DNA of 64,000 nucleotides from an uncultured Paludibaculum sp. (GTDB lineage: Bacteria; Acidobacteriota; Terriglobia; Bryobacterales; Bryobacteraceae). The stretch is taken from NCBI RefSeq assembly GCF_963665245.1, contig NZ_OY762268.1:124001-188000 (forward strand), read 5' to 3'. Below the pieces are notes generated by a model. It ran no database searches. It was not told where the DNA came from and worked only from the letters and a program-made list of their open reading frames with translations. The position numbers and the translations under genes were made by a program. Positions 35,661 through 45,077 of the stretch are shown here, one piece after another. Positions within the stretch are counted from its first letter, which is position 1. The number at the start of each line of letters is the position of its first letter.

Positions 35661-35712
35661 AATGGCAATGAAGCGCGCCCGCTCATTGCCATTCGCGGTT
35701 CGCAGCGGGCGT
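35661..35712 (-). promoter_or_regulatory. Two mutually exclusive hairpins after the ADOP permease gene
   Basis: An 11-bp perfect inverted repeat (35661-35671 with 35683-35693, loop 11 nt) overlaps a second pairing of CGCCCGCT near 35676-35683 with AGCGGGCG near 35704-35711. The right arm of one lies within the loop region of the other, so only one can form. It begins at the permease stop and lies before the ExbB-like gene, so it could be a terminator or an attenuator. Confidence 0.5.
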
Positions 35713-38354
35713 TACTCGGCCCGGAGGGCTCGTACGGGGTCTGTGGCCGCGGCGCGGCGGGCCGGTAGATAAGCGGCCGTGGCGGCGGTGAGGATCAGGA
35801 GCAGGCTGGCGGCACCCAACAGGGTCGGGTTGGCGTCGGGGGTTCCATAGAGGAGCCGGGTGATGACGCGGCCGGTGGCAACGGCTCCGGCGACGCCCAG
35901 CGTGAGTCCCAGCAGGACGAGGCGGGTGGCTCGTTTCAGGACCAGGGCGAGCACCTCGCCGCGGTTGGCGCCGAGGGCGATGCGGACTCCGAACTCGCGG
36001 GTGCGGCGCGCGACGGAGTAGGCTAATACGCCGTAGAGGCCGACCACGGTGAGCAGAAGTGCGATGGCCGCGAATCCACCCAGAAGGTAGACGGGAATGC
36101 GCGCCTGCTTGTATCCGGTGGAAAGGATGTTGTCGAGGGTGCGCACGTCGAACACCGGCAGTTGCTTGTCGAGGGTGGTCACCGCTGAGCGGATGGACGG
36201 CTCAAGGCTCGACGGGTCGACGGTGCCGCGGACGACGACCGAGGCGCAGCACCAGGGGAGCTGTTTGTAAGGGAAGTAGTAGATGGGGTCGGCCGGGGCC
36301 TTGAGCAAGGACTGCTTGGCGTTGCCGACGACGCCGACGATCTGCCGCATTTTCGTGCCGCCGGGGCCGGAAACGGCGCCGGGCTCCATCCACTTGCCGA
36401 TGGGGTCCTCGCCGGGGAAGAAGCGCTGGGCGAAGGCCTGGTTGACGACCAGCACGGGCGGTGTTTTTTCATCATCACGCTCAGTGAAGTCGCGGCCTCG
36501 GAGAAGCGGCGCACCGATGGTCTGGAAGTATCCGGGCGTGACGATGGCCATGTCGGAGGAGGGCCGTTCGGAGGGGGCCGAAGGACGCTCCTGGATGTTG
36601 AAGGTGATAGTCATCTGGTCGCCTACCAGCGGCAGCGGCATGGCGAGAGCGGCACCTTCGACGCCCGGGAGACTCTTCAGCCGGTCGAGCATTTCGGCGT
36701 GGAAGCTGAGCTGGCGCGCCTTGGGGTAGGCTTTGCCGGGGAGATCGACGTTGAAGCTGAGGACGCGCTCGGGCTGGAGGCCGAGGTCCCGTCGGAGGAG
36801 TTGGACGAAGTTGGCGCTGAGGAGGCCGGCGGCGCTGAGGAGGACGAGCCCCAGCGCGATCTGTCCGACACAGAGGGCGCCGCGCAGGCCGTCAGCGTTG
36901 TCGGTGAGGCTTCGACCTCCATCTCTGAGGCCGGTGTTGAAATCGGCCTTGGCCACTCGGATTGCGGGGGCCAGTCCGAAGAGAACGCTGGTTGCGACTG
37001 CAAGGAGGACAGAGAACCCGAGCACGCGGGCGTCGATGTTGGTCTCCTGGATGCGGGGAATGGCCTCGCCCGCCAGGGGTAGCAGGAAGTGCATTGTCCA
37101 CGTGGCGGCGAGGACTCCAACGGTGCAGCCGATGAACGAGAGCGTGAGACTTTCCGTAATGAGCTGCCGGACGATGCGGCCCTGGCCAGCGCCGATGGCC
37201 GCACGCAGGGCGAATTCGCGGGAGCGTTCGGACGTGCGGGCCAACAGGAGGTTGGCGATGTTCGCGCACGCGATGAGCAGGACCAGGCCGACGGCACTCA
37301 GCAAGATGAGCAGGGGTGCTTTGGATTCACCAGCCAGGGCGTCGCCGGCGGGCACGACGCGCGTTCCGGTGATGTTCTTGTTCGAGTCGGGGTATGCGTG
37401 TGCGAGGGCGGCGGCCACAGTGTCCATCTGCGCCTGAGCCTGTTGGATGGACACACCGGGCCTGAGGCGGGCCAGGGCGCTTAGCATGCGGGCTCCGCGC
37501 TGCTCGGTGACCGGTGTGAATGTGGACGAATCGGCGTCGCGAGCCAGGGTCATCCACATGCGGACCGTGCGGTCGGCGGGCGGAAAGGCGAAGCCGGGGG
37601 GCGCGATGCCCACGACGGTATGGGGCTGGCTGTCGATGGTGATGGTGCGGCCGACGAGGGTGGGGTCGGCGGCGAACTGCTCGTGCCAGAGGTCGTCGCC
37701 GAGGACGACGGCGCGCTGGCCCGACGCTTCCTCGCGGGGCAGGAATCCGCGGCCCAGGGCCGGTTGAATGCCCAGCAAGGGAAACAGGTCCCACGAAACG
37801 ATATGCGCGCGGACGTGTAGGGGCTGGGCGGTACCGGTCAACGAGGCGTCAGTCTCTCGAAAGCTAACGACGTGTTCGAAGACCTTGTTGGCCTTGCGGA
37901 AGTCGAAGAACGTGGGATAGGAGAGATCAGAGAGCTCTTTGGGCTTGCGAGCGTCGATCGAGGCTACGACGGCGAGTCGCCCGGGCTCGGCGAACGGGAG
38001 CGGGCGCAGGAGCACGGCGTTCACGACACTGAAGACCACGGTGTTGGCACCGATGCCCAGTGCCAGAGTCAACGCGCAGGCAATGCTGAAGGAGGGGGAC
38101 TTGCGCAACTGGCGGAGGGCGAAGTGGATATCCGTGAAGAAGTCTTCCACTGGCGCCCAGCGCCAGACCTCACGGCCCTGCTCCTCTAGGAGGGTCCGGT
38201 TCCCGAAAGCGCGGTGCGCGGCGAGCTCCGCCTCGCGTCTGGAAAGGCCGCGGCTCATGAGCTCCTCGATCTTCTCCTCCATGTGCTGCTGAATCTCTTC
38301 CTCCAGATCGCCAGTGAGCTGGCGGCGGCTGAATAGCTGTTGGATCCAGTTCAT
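35712..38354 (-). CDS. MacB-like ABC permease of the acidobacterial ADOP family
   Basis: 880 residues. The N-terminal cytoplasmic helical segment (SRRQLTGDLEEEIQQHMEE) is characteristic of acidobacterial duplicated orphan permeases. It is followed by two MacB-type units: membrane helix at about 90-115, MacB_PCD periplasmic domain, FtsX helices at about 340-480, then a second periplasmic domain and FtsX block ending VRALRAE. No ATP-binding subunit is encoded nearby, hence 'orphan'. Its ATG overlaps the stop of the PadR regulator gene (ATGA, 38351-38354), the standard arrangement for this family. Function is unproven in the family; macrolide, peptide or lipoprotein handling is assumed from MacB/LolE relatives. 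Confidence 0.92.
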   Translation of the reverse strand: MNWIQQLFSRRQLTGDLEEEIQQHMEEKIEELMSRGLSRREAELAAHRAFGNRTLLEEQGREVWRWAPVEDFFTDIHFALRQLRKSPSFSIACALTLALGIGANTVVFSVVNAVLLRPLPFAEPGRLAVVASIDARKPKELSDLSYPTFFDFRKANKVFEHVVSFRETDASLTGTAQPLHVRAHIVSWDLFPLLGIQPALGRGFLPREEASGQRAVVLGDDLWHEQFAADPTLVGRTITIDSQPHTVVGIAPPGFAFPPADRTVRMWMTLARDADSSTFTPVTEQRGARMLSALARLRPGVSIQQAQAQMDTVAAALAHAYPDSNKNITGTRVVPAGDALAGESKAPLLILLSAVGLVLLIACANIANLLLARTSERSREFALRAAIGAGQGRIVRQLITESLTLSFIGCTVGVLAATWTMHFLLPLAGEAIPRIQETNIDARVLGFSVLLAVATSVLFGLAPAIRVAKADFNTGLRDGGRSLTDNADGLRGALCVGQIALGLVLLSAAGLLSANFVQLLRRDLGLQPERVLSFNVDLPGKAYPKARQLSFHAEMLDRLKSLPGVEGAALAMPLPLVGDQMTITFNIQERPSAPSERPSSDMAIVTPGYFQTIGAPLLRGRDFTERDDEKTPPVLVVNQAFAQRFFPGEDPIGKWMEPGAVSGPGGTKMRQIVGVVGNAKQSLLKAPADPIYYFPYKQLPWCCASVVVRGTVDPSSLEPSIRSAVTTLDKQLPVFDVRTLDNILSTGYKQARIPVYLLGGFAAIALLLTVVGLYGVLAYSVARRTREFGVRIALGANRGEVLALVLKRATRLVLLGLTLGVAGAVATGRVITRLLYGTPDANPTLLGAASLLLILTAATAAYLPARRAAATDPVRALRAE

Positions 38355-38698
38355 GGCTTCACCGGGGCGAGGACCAGGCGGATGCCTTCGAGCATGCGTT
38401 CGAAGCTCATGATCTCGTGAGCCAGATGTTTGGAGCCGGCCGGGGAGATCTCATAGATGCGGACGCGGCGTCCGGTAGAGGAGACGCCCCAACTGGCGGT
38501 GACGAGTCCGGCCTTGAGCATGCGCTGGAGGGCAGGGTAGAGGGAGCCCTCCTCCACCTGCAGGAGTTCGTTGGAGTTTCGTTGGATGTGCTGGACGAGG
38601 GCGTAGCCATGGAGCGGCTGCACGCTCAAGGTCCGCAGGATCATCATCTCGAGGGCGCCGGGGAAGAGGTCTTTGCGATCGATGTCTTTGTTGGACAC
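38351..38698 (-). CDS. PadR-family transcriptional regulator
   Basis: 115 residues from GTG 38698, which follows GGAG at good spacing; the longer open frame would run through the promoter palindrome. Winged HTH of PadR: FPGALEMMILRTLSVQPLHGYALVQHIQ, then VEEGSLYPALQRMLKAGLV (recognition helix) and the wing SSTGRRVRIYEISPAG. A short C-terminal helix dimerises. It overlaps and surely co-regulates the ADOP permease gene. The 32-bp palindrome 13 nt upstream of its start is the probable binding site. Confidence 0.9.
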   Translation of the reverse strand: MSNKDIDRKDLFPGALEMMILRTLSVQPLHGYALVQHIQRNSNELLQVEEGSLYPALQRMLKAGLVTASWGVSSTGRRVRIYEISPAGSKHLAHEIMSFERMLEGIRLVLAPVKP

Positions 38699-38710
38699 GC
38701 CGTCTCCTGT

Positions 38711-38758
38711 ACTTGTTTGCTCTAGGCCTAGAGTAAACAAGTCTGGCGACGACGTCAA
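38711..38758 (-). promoter_or_regulatory. Promoter with 32-bp palindromic PadR operator
   Basis: 38711-38742 is a 32-bp palindrome with a single mismatch (half-site ACTTGTTT-CTCTAGG). On the minus strand a TTGACG (38758-38753) and TACTCT (38735-38730) are 17 bp apart, a good sigma-70 -35/-10 pair. The -10 lies inside the palindrome, so a bound PadR dimer would block polymerase. It lies directly upstream of the PadR start. Confidence 0.75.
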
Positions 38759-39181
38759 GTGGTTTGGAGTGCACGGGGCCGGAGGGCAGGGAGACGGCGG
38801 ATCCTTCTAGTGCAGATTACCTAGTGCAAACAGGAGATCAACGACCGGAGAGGAAACGGGCGTTATCTCGGCAAGATGGGACGGGGAAGGAAGTAGCGGA
38901 AGGCAATTTGATTTCTGTAATCGCTATCATTACTTGAGCCGACATGTCAACTGCGCTGGCTTCCGCGAGGACGGGCCAATCAAACGATATTGGAGTGCAT
39001 GCCGGGCGTGCTTGAGGTAGCCTCAAGCTGTTGATATATAGTCAGTTATAGGAATGGTAAAGCTCCCGCGGGGTACTCGCCGGGGCGCTGGATTTCCGAC
39101 AGGAACATCGAATAATGTGGCCACTCGTTCATTATAGATGTTAAACTAAAGGTAACAGGCCCTTACCTATCAGGCGGGCTT
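38759..39181. other. Intergenic region upstream of the Oar-like receptor, no gene seen
   Basis: 423 bp between divergent genes. No convincing coding frame. Contains a direct repeat CTAGTGCA at 38807-38814 and 38821-38828, an AT-rich stretch near 39030-39060 and 39130-39150 likely to hold the receptor's promoter, and a small hairpin (AGGTAA 39150-39155 with TTACCT 39163-39168) in the probable leader just before the receptor start. Confidence 0.5.
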
Positions 39182-42100
39182 ATGTTCCAAGAGGAGTCTC
39201 AAATTGTGCCACGAAGGCTAGTGTTACCCTTCCGATTACTGTCGTTTGTTACATTTTTGATTTTTGTTACATGTTTCACGTCTGGTACCGCTTTCGGCCA
39301 AGTGGCCGGGCGTCTGTCGGGCAGTGTCGTGGATGCGAGTGGGTCGTCGATTCCGGGCGCCGAGATCAAGGTGCTGATGCCGGGCGGCGCGGATGCGCTG
39401 CTGGCAGGCAAGACGAACAGCGCCGGCATCTTCTCGTTTATCGCGGTACAGGCCGGCACCTATGAGGTGGAAATCTCAGCCAGCGGCTTCACGAAGACGC
39501 GGCTACAAAACGTCAAGGTGAGCCCGATTCAGGAGACGAGCCTGGGCGCGGTAAAGCTGGACGTGCAGGCCGCGCAGGCCACTGTGGAAGTGGTGGCGAC
39601 GAGCGAGGGCGTACAGACAGCGAACGCCGAGATCTCCTCGACGGTGACCGCGCGGCAGGTGACGAGCCTGCCGGTGCTGGACCGTCAGGTGAGCACGCTG
39701 TTTCTGACACAGCCGGGCGTGAGCTCGGGGCGCGGCCCGACGGTCGTCAACGGAATGCGCACATCGTTTTCCAACGTGACGCTGGACGGCATCAACATCC
39801 AGGACAACTTCATCCGCAGCAATTCGTTGGATTACATCCCGACGAAGACGACGATCGACCAGGTGGCCGAGATCACGATTGCGACGTCGAACGCTTCGAC
39901 GACGATCGGTGGCGGCGGCGCGCAGATGGTGCTGTCGACGCGGTCGGGCTCGAACGAGTGGCACGGGTCGGCTTACTGGTACAACCGCAACAGCGCGTTG
40001 TCGGCCAACGACTGGTTCAACAACAAGAGCGGTGTTGGTGTGCCGTTCCTGAACCTGAATCAGCCGGGCGGGAGCATCGGCGGCAAGATCATCCGTGACA
40101 AGCTGTTCTTCTTTGTGAACTACGAAGCGTTCCGGCTGCGGCAGCAGCAGAACACGTTGAACACGACGCTGACGGATTCCGCACGCTCGGGTGTGTTCCA
40201 GTATCTGGACACGGCCGGTGTACGGCAGTCGGCGAACGTCCTGAACCTGCGCGGCATTTCGGTGAATCCGGCGATCCAGACCATGCTGGGCCAGTTGCCC
40301 AAGGGCAACAGCACGGACACGGGCGACCAACTGAACACGACGGGCTATCTGTTCAACGCGCGGTCGAACGAAGACCGCAACCAGTTGGTCTATCGTGGCG
40401 ACTACTACCTGTCGCCGAAGCACAGCTTCACCGGCACCTACAACTACACGAGCGACAATGTGGACCGGCCGGACCTAGGCGATTTCTACACCATCGCGCC
40501 GCCAGTTTACAATGACAACCACAACCACCTGCTGAGCCTGGCCTGGCGCTGGACGGCCGGCCCCACGCTGACGAATGAGCTCCGTGGTGGCTTCAATCGT
40601 GGTCCTGGCAACTTCAACGTACGCAATGAGTATTCGCCCTACCTGCTTTCCGGGCAGATCTTCAGCAGCCCGGTGAATACGTTCCTGAAGCAGGGGCGCG
40701 ACACGAACACCTATACGATTCAGGACAACGCAAGCTGGATCAAGGGCAAGCATGTCGTGTCGTTTGGCTTCCAATCGCAATATATCCGCACTGCGCCGTT
40801 CAACGATGCTGGGATTCTCCCGCAGTATACGTTGGGCATCAGCACGGCGAATGAAACAGGGCTGACCTCGGCGGACCTGCCCGGAGCCCGGTCGGCCGAC
40901 GTGACCCTGGCAAACTCGCTGTACGCGACGCTCGGCGGCATCATTTCGCAGAGCGACCAGACGTTCAACGTGACTAGCCGCAATTCCGGTTTTGTTCCGG
41001 GTGCGACCAACCTGCGGCACTTCACCTATGACACCTATGCCGGCTACGTCAGCGACAAGTGGCAGGTGCTGCCGCGGCTAACTGTGACGCTGGGTCTGCG
41101 CTATGAGTACTGGACGCGGCTGAACGAGCAGGACTCGCTGTACCTGTTGCCGACGCTGCAAAACAACGACCTGCGTGCGACGCTGCTGAATCCGCTGGCA
41201 TCGTTCGACTTTGCTGGCAACAGCGTGGGGCGGCCTTACTACAACAAGGACATGAACAACTTCGCGCCGAGCATCGGGTTTGCCTACGATCTGACGGGCC
41301 GGCAAAAGACGGTGCTGCGTGGCGGCTACAGCATTAGCTACGTCAACGACGAGACCCTCACCGCTGTACGCAACAACATCGGCACGAACAACGGTCTGAG
41401 CGCGGCGGCGACGGACACCGACCTTGTCGCTTCGCTGGCGGCTCCGCCATCGATTGCGACGCCGGAATACAAGGTGCCTCGCACGCAGGAGGACAACTAC
41501 AATCTGGATCCGACGGCCGCGCTGGGCATGCCGGATCCGAATCTGCGGACGCCGTATGTGCAGCAGTACACTTTCGGCATCCAGCACGAGATCAAGGGCA
41601 CGGTGATCGAGGCGCGCTATCTGGGTAACCATGGCGTGAAGCTGTTGCGCGCATTCGACTACAACCAGGTGCTGATCAATGCCGGCGGCTTTCTTGACGA
41701 TTTCAAGCGGGCGCAGTCCAACGGCTTCCTGGCGCTGAACGCGACGGGCCGGTTCAATCCGTCCTACAACTCCGCCGTGTCCGGCAGCCAGCCGCTGCCT
41801 GTCTTCAACCAGCTCTATGGCGGCGGCCTGCTGACAAACTCCACGGTGCAGACCTACATTCGGCAGGGTGAGGTGGGCACGCTGGCGCAGGTTTACCAGT
41901 CGAACGGGCTGAACGGTCCGATCAACTTCTTCACCAACTTCAATGCGCTGGGCGCGAACACCATCACGAACGCGTCAAACTCCACCTACAACGCCTTCCA
42001 ACTGGATGTGCGGCGGCGGGTGAGCAGTGGCCTCCAGGTGCAGGGCAACTACACGTTCTCGAAAGTGTTGAGCGACACGACCGGTGACGGTCAGACGCGC

Positions 42101-42811
42101 TTTGAGCCGTACCTGGACGCGAGCAACGGCAAGATCGAGCGGGCGCGCGCTCCGTTCGACATTACCCATGTGATCAAGGGCAACTTCTACTACGAGCTGC
42201 CGTTCGGCGCTGGCAAGCTGGTGCACGGCGGCACGCTCACAAACCACATCATCGGCGGGTGGTCCCTGAGCGGGATTATGACCTACCAGTCGGGCACGCC
42301 GTTCTCGATTCTGTCGGGGCGCGGCACGCTGAACCGTGGCGGGCGCTCGACGGCCACGAACACGGCGAGCATCAATGGTCTGACCAAGGGCCAGTTGGAC
42401 AGCTCGGTGGGCGGTCTGTACATGACCGGCGACGGGCCGTTCTTCCTGTCCCCGTCGGTCCGCGGCGCAGATGGCCGTGGCGTGGCCAGCGACGGCTCGG
42501 CTCCGTTCTCGGGCCAGATCTTCTACAACCCGACAGCCGGCAACGTGGGCAACCTGCAGCGCCGGATGTTCTCCGGGCCGTGGACGTTCAACTACGACAT
42601 GTCGGTGGCCAAGCGCGTGAACATCGCCGAGCATCAGTATGTCGATCTCCGCATGGATGTCTACAACCTACCGAACCACCCGGCGTTCTATGTCGGAGAC
42701 GAGTCGAGCAGCACGACCCGGTTCAATGTCAATCAGGCTACGTTCGGGCGCATCACGTCTACCTTCAACGCCGCCCGCATCGTTCAATTCGGCTTGTACT
42801 ATCGCTTCTAG
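39182..42811 (+). CDS. Oar-like TonB-dependent outer membrane receptor with carboxypeptidase-regulatory domain
   Basis: 1,209 residues. A signal peptide ends near FGQ (about 40). A CarboxypepD_reg-like beta domain (about 42-130: GRLSGSVVDASGSSIPGAEI and AGTYEVEISASGF) precedes a TonB plug (about 150-260, VVNGMRTSFSNVTLDGINI). A very long 22-strand-type barrel ends in an aromatic residue (FGLYYRF), as outer membrane proteins do. Acidobacteriota carry tens of these; they probably import oligosaccharides or other large nutrients with TonB energy. It stands alone between a PadR/ADOP unit and a strong terminator. Substrate not predictable. Confidence 0.92.
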   Translation: MFQEESQIVPRRLVLPFRLLSFVTFLIFVTCFTSGTAFGQVAGRLSGSVVDASGSSIPGAEIKVLMPGGADALLAGKTNSAGIFSFIAVQAGTYEVEISASGFTKTRLQNVKVSPIQETSLGAVKLDVQAAQATVEVVATSEGVQTANAEISSTVTARQVTSLPVLDRQVSTLFLTQPGVSSGRGPTVVNGMRTSFSNVTLDGINIQDNFIRSNSLDYIPTKTTIDQVAEITIATSNASTTIGGGGAQMVLSTRSGSNEWHGSAYWYNRNSALSANDWFNNKSGVGVPFLNLNQPGGSIGGKIIRDKLFFFVNYEAFRLRQQQNTLNTTLTDSARSGVFQYLDTAGVRQSANVLNLRGISVNPAIQTMLGQLPKGNSTDTGDQLNTTGYLFNARSNEDRNQLVYRGDYYLSPKHSFTGTYNYTSDNVDRPDLGDFYTIAPPVYNDNHNHLLSLAWRWTAGPTLTNELRGGFNRGPGNFNVRNEYSPYLLSGQIFSSPVNTFLKQGRDTNTYTIQDNASWIKGKHVVSFGFQSQYIRTAPFNDAGILPQYTLGISTANETGLTSADLPGARSADVTLANSLYATLGGIISQSDQTFNVTSRNSGFVPGATNLRHFTYDTYAGYVSDKWQVLPRLTVTLGLRYEYWTRLNEQDSLYLLPTLQNNDLRATLLNPLASFDFAGNSVGRPYYNKDMNNFAPSIGFAYDLTGRQKTVLRGGYSISYVNDETLTAVRNNIGTNNGLSAAATDTDLVASLAAPPSIATPEYKVPRTQEDNYNLDPTAALGMPDPNLRTPYVQQYTFGIQHEIKGTVIEARYLGNHGVKLLRAFDYNQVLINAGGFLDDFKRAQSNGFLALNATGRFNPSYNSAVSGSQPLPVFNQLYGGGLLTNSTVQTYIRQGEVGTLAQVYQSNGLNGPINFFTNFNALGANTITNASNSTYNAFQLDVRRRVSSGLQVQGNYTFSKVLSDTTGDGQTRFEPYLDASNGKIERARAPFDITHVIKGNFYYELPFGAGKLVHGGTLTNHIIGGWSLSGIMTYQSGTPFSILSGRGTLNRGGRSTATNTASINGLTKGQLDSSVGGLYMTGDGPFFLSPSVRGADGRGVASDGSAPFSGQIFYNPTAGNVGNLQRRMFSGPWTFNYDMSVAKRVNIAEHQYVDLRMDVYNLPNHPAFYVGDESSSTTRFNVNQATFGRITSTFNAARIVQFGLYYRF

Positions 42812-42854
42812 AGAGTAGGGCAAGTCGGCGCGCCAGTGGGCGCGCCACACGAAC

Positions 42855-42892
42855 AGCAAAAGGCCGCCTCGCAATCGAGGCGGCCTTTTGCT
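42855..42892 (+). terminator. Intrinsic terminator after the Oar-like receptor gene
   Basis: A perfect 17-bp stem (42855-42871 with 42876-42892) with a CAAT tetraloop. The right arm ends in CCTTTTGCT, supplying the T run for the plus strand; the left arm's AAAA gives the same on the minus strand. It lies 44 bp after the receptor stop. Confidence 0.9.
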
Positions 42893-42929
42893 ATGTATGG
42901 AAGCGCCTCGTCTCTGGAAGGAGTACACC

Positions 42930-44258
42930 ATGGATCGCAGGAAATTCGTTGCTTCCGCTGCCGTTTCGGCCGCTTCCACTTCCACTGCCACACCCTCCGC
43001 ACTGGCCGCCCAGGGTGGTTCCCCTGTCCGCGACAAGCCTTTGCGCGGGGATAACTGGGGTCCGCTGTACTACGACTCGGCGGAGAAGATGCAAGTTGAT
43101 GAAGTCGTCGATACCGGAGTGCCGTTCCGATTCTCAGGGCGGCGGGGCGTCGCACCGGTCAAGGTGGCCACCTTTGAGAAGGAGTTCGCCGCCAAGATCG
43201 GCGCCCGATTCGCGCTGGCGGTGAGTTCGGGGACCGCCGCGCTGGAGTGCGCTATCGCGGCGCTACAGATCGGTCCCGGCGATGAAGTCATCATGCCTGC
43301 CTGGACCTGGCACTCCGACTGTACGGCTGTTGTCCGTGCCGGTGCCCTGCCGGTCTTTGCCGAGATCGACGAGTCCTTTAACCTCGATCCCCAGGACATC
43401 GAGGCTCGCATCACTCCGCAGACCAAGGCCATCATCGCTGTCCATCTTCAGGGGAACCCGGCCGATCTCGATCCCATCCTGGCTGTTGCTCGCAAGCACA
43501 AACTGCGTGTCATTGAAGACTGCTCCCAGGCTGTCGGCGCGTCGTACAAAGGGCGGCGCCTCGGGTCGATGGGCGACATCGGCACTTACAGTCATCAGGA
43601 GAGCAAGACGATCACCTCTGGCGAGGGCGGCACCGTGGTGAGCTCCAACCCGGAACTGTTTGAACGGGCGGTTCGTTTCCACGATGTGGGCAGCCTGCGC
43701 CAACCGCATGAGGGGATGCTGGGCGAGACTCGACTGTCGCCCTTCGTGGGGACGAATTTTCGGATGAGCGAGTTCACGGGCGGTGTCATGCTGGCGCAGA
43801 TCAGGAAGCTCGACCAGATTCTTGCGGCGGTACGGGAGAGTGCCGGGCGTGTCTACCAGGAGCTCGCCGATTGCCCCGGGCTCCGGTTCCGTCGTCGTCC
43901 GGACCCCAATGGGGACTTGGCGGCTCCGGTGTTCTTCCGGTTCGATTCCAAGGCGCAGCGTGACCGTTTCGTGGAACTCATGAAGGCGGAGAACGTTCCG
44001 GTGAACGGTCCTGGCGGCTCAGTGATTCTGCCCGTTCAGTCCTACATCGAGAACAAGATCACAACGCACCCTGCCTGGCCTTCCTGGACGTCTGAGCGGG
44101 GTAAGGCCATCCGCTACGGGGCAGCGTCGTGTCCTCGTACCATCGATGTCCTCTCGCGTTTCGCCGGTGTCCCCGTGGGGCCGAAGTACACGCGGCAGGA
44201 TACCGACGACATCGTCGCGGCGGTCCGCAAAGCGTATCCGGCAGCGATGCGCGCATAG
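42930..44258 (+). CDS. Tat-exported DegT/DnrJ/EryC1/StrS-family aminotransferase-like protein
   Basis: 442 residues from ATG 42930, which follows GGAAGGAG. The N-terminus MDRRKFVASAAVSAAS has a twin-arginine motif and hydrophobic stretch. The fold-I PLP domain has AVSSGTAALECAIAAL (PLP-phosphate contact), PAWTWHSDC, IEDCSQAVGASYKGRRLGSMG, and the Schiff-base lysine in SHQESKTITSGEGG. Cytoplasmic family members aminate nucleotide sugars; a Tat signal means this one acts folded, with cofactor, outside the cytoplasm. Its cofactor residues look intact. The next gene starts 52 bp later. The substrate is unknown; related exported copies are common in Acidobacteriota and Planctomycetes. Confidence 0.88.
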   Translation: MDRRKFVASAAVSAASTSTATPSALAAQGGSPVRDKPLRGDNWGPLYYDSAEKMQVDEVVDTGVPFRFSGRRGVAPVKVATFEKEFAAKIGARFALAVSSGTAALECAIAALQIGPGDEVIMPAWTWHSDCTAVVRAGALPVFAEIDESFNLDPQDIEARITPQTKAIIAVHLQGNPADLDPILAVARKHKLRVIEDCSQAVGASYKGRRLGSMGDIGTYSHQESKTITSGEGGTVVSSNPELFERAVRFHDVGSLRQPHEGMLGETRLSPFVGTNFRMSEFTGGVMLAQIRKLDQILAAVRESAGRVYQELADCPGLRFRRRPDPNGDLAAPVFFRFDSKAQRDRFVELMKAENVPVNGPGGSVILPVQSYIENKITTHPAWPSWTSERGKAIRYGAASCPRTIDVLSRFAGVPVGPKYTRQDTDDIVAAVRKAYPAAMRA

Positions 44259-44310
44259 GCGAAATGCGCACCACATCGCGACACCTCCGATTTACCATGG
44301 AGTGATCGCG

Positions 44311-45060
44311 ATGCCATCGAAGACGAGCGGTAAGCCGACAAAGACGACTCCCGCGGCAGTTGCTCAGGGCGGCCTGGACGATCGCGTTCAGCAAGCGCTC
44401 GCCTGGCTGGAAGCGCACGCGACTCAGCGCGATCGAGAGAACCTGGCGCGGTTTGGCATCGATGCCAAGAATGCGATTGGCGTTTCGATGGCGAATATTC
44501 AGGCTCTGGCGAAGCTGCTGGGGCGCAATCACAAGTTGGCCGCGGCGCTTTGGGCTACCGGTTGTTACGAGGCCCGGCTGCTGACGGCCTATGTGGATGA
44601 CCCCGAGCTGGTCTCGCCCGAGCAGATGGACAACTGGTGCTGTGAGTTCGACAACTGGGGCGTGTGCGACACGCTCTGTTTCTGCCTGTTCGACAGGACT
44701 CCGCACGCCTGGGCAAAGGTGGCTGAGTGGGGCGGCCGGGAAGAGGAGTTCATCAAGCGGGCGGGGTTCGCGCTGCTGGCGAGCCTGGCCGGGCATGACA
44801 AACGCTCAGGAGACGAGCCGTTTCTGACGAGTCTGCCGCTGATCGAACAGGGTGCCTGCGACGACCGCCACCTGGTGAAGAAGGGTGTCAGTTGGGCTTT
44901 GCGTGGGCTGGGGCGACGGGGCACGCGGGTTTGCCAGGCAGCGATCACGGTGGCCGAACGGTTGGCCGAATCCTCGCATCCGGGCGCACGGTGGGTGGGG
45001 CGCGATGCGCTGCGCGATCTGACGAAGCGCGCGTCTGCTCTCAAACGGGCTGCCAGGTAG
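44311..45060 (+). CDS. DNA alkylation repair protein (AlkD-like HEAT-repeat family)
   Basis: 249 residues from ATG 44311 (GGAG upstream). After a basic Ser/Thr/Lys-rich tail, the chain is entirely helical with HEAT-like repeats: NAIGVSMANIQALAKLLGRNHKLA, LWATGCYEARLLTAYVDDPELV, MDNWCCEFDNWGVCDTLCF, and LVKKGVSWALRGLGRRG. The W-D pair in DNWxxCD and the KKGVSWALR segment fit the lesion-binding face of AlkC/AlkD-type glycosylases that excise alkylated bases. Convergent with the MFS gene, 17 bp between stops. Confidence 0.85.
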   Translation: MPSKTSGKPTKTTPAAVAQGGLDDRVQQALAWLEAHATQRDRENLARFGIDAKNAIGVSMANIQALAKLLGRNHKLAAALWATGCYEARLLTAYVDDPELVSPEQMDNWCCEFDNWGVCDTLCFCLFDRTPHAWAKVAEWGGREEEFIKRAGFALLASLAGHDKRSGDEPFLTSLPLIEQGACDDRHLVKKGVSWALRGLGRRGTRVCQAAITVAERLAESSHPGARWVGRDALRDLTKRASALKRAAR

Positions 45061-45077
45061 TGCAGCCGGCGACGCTG

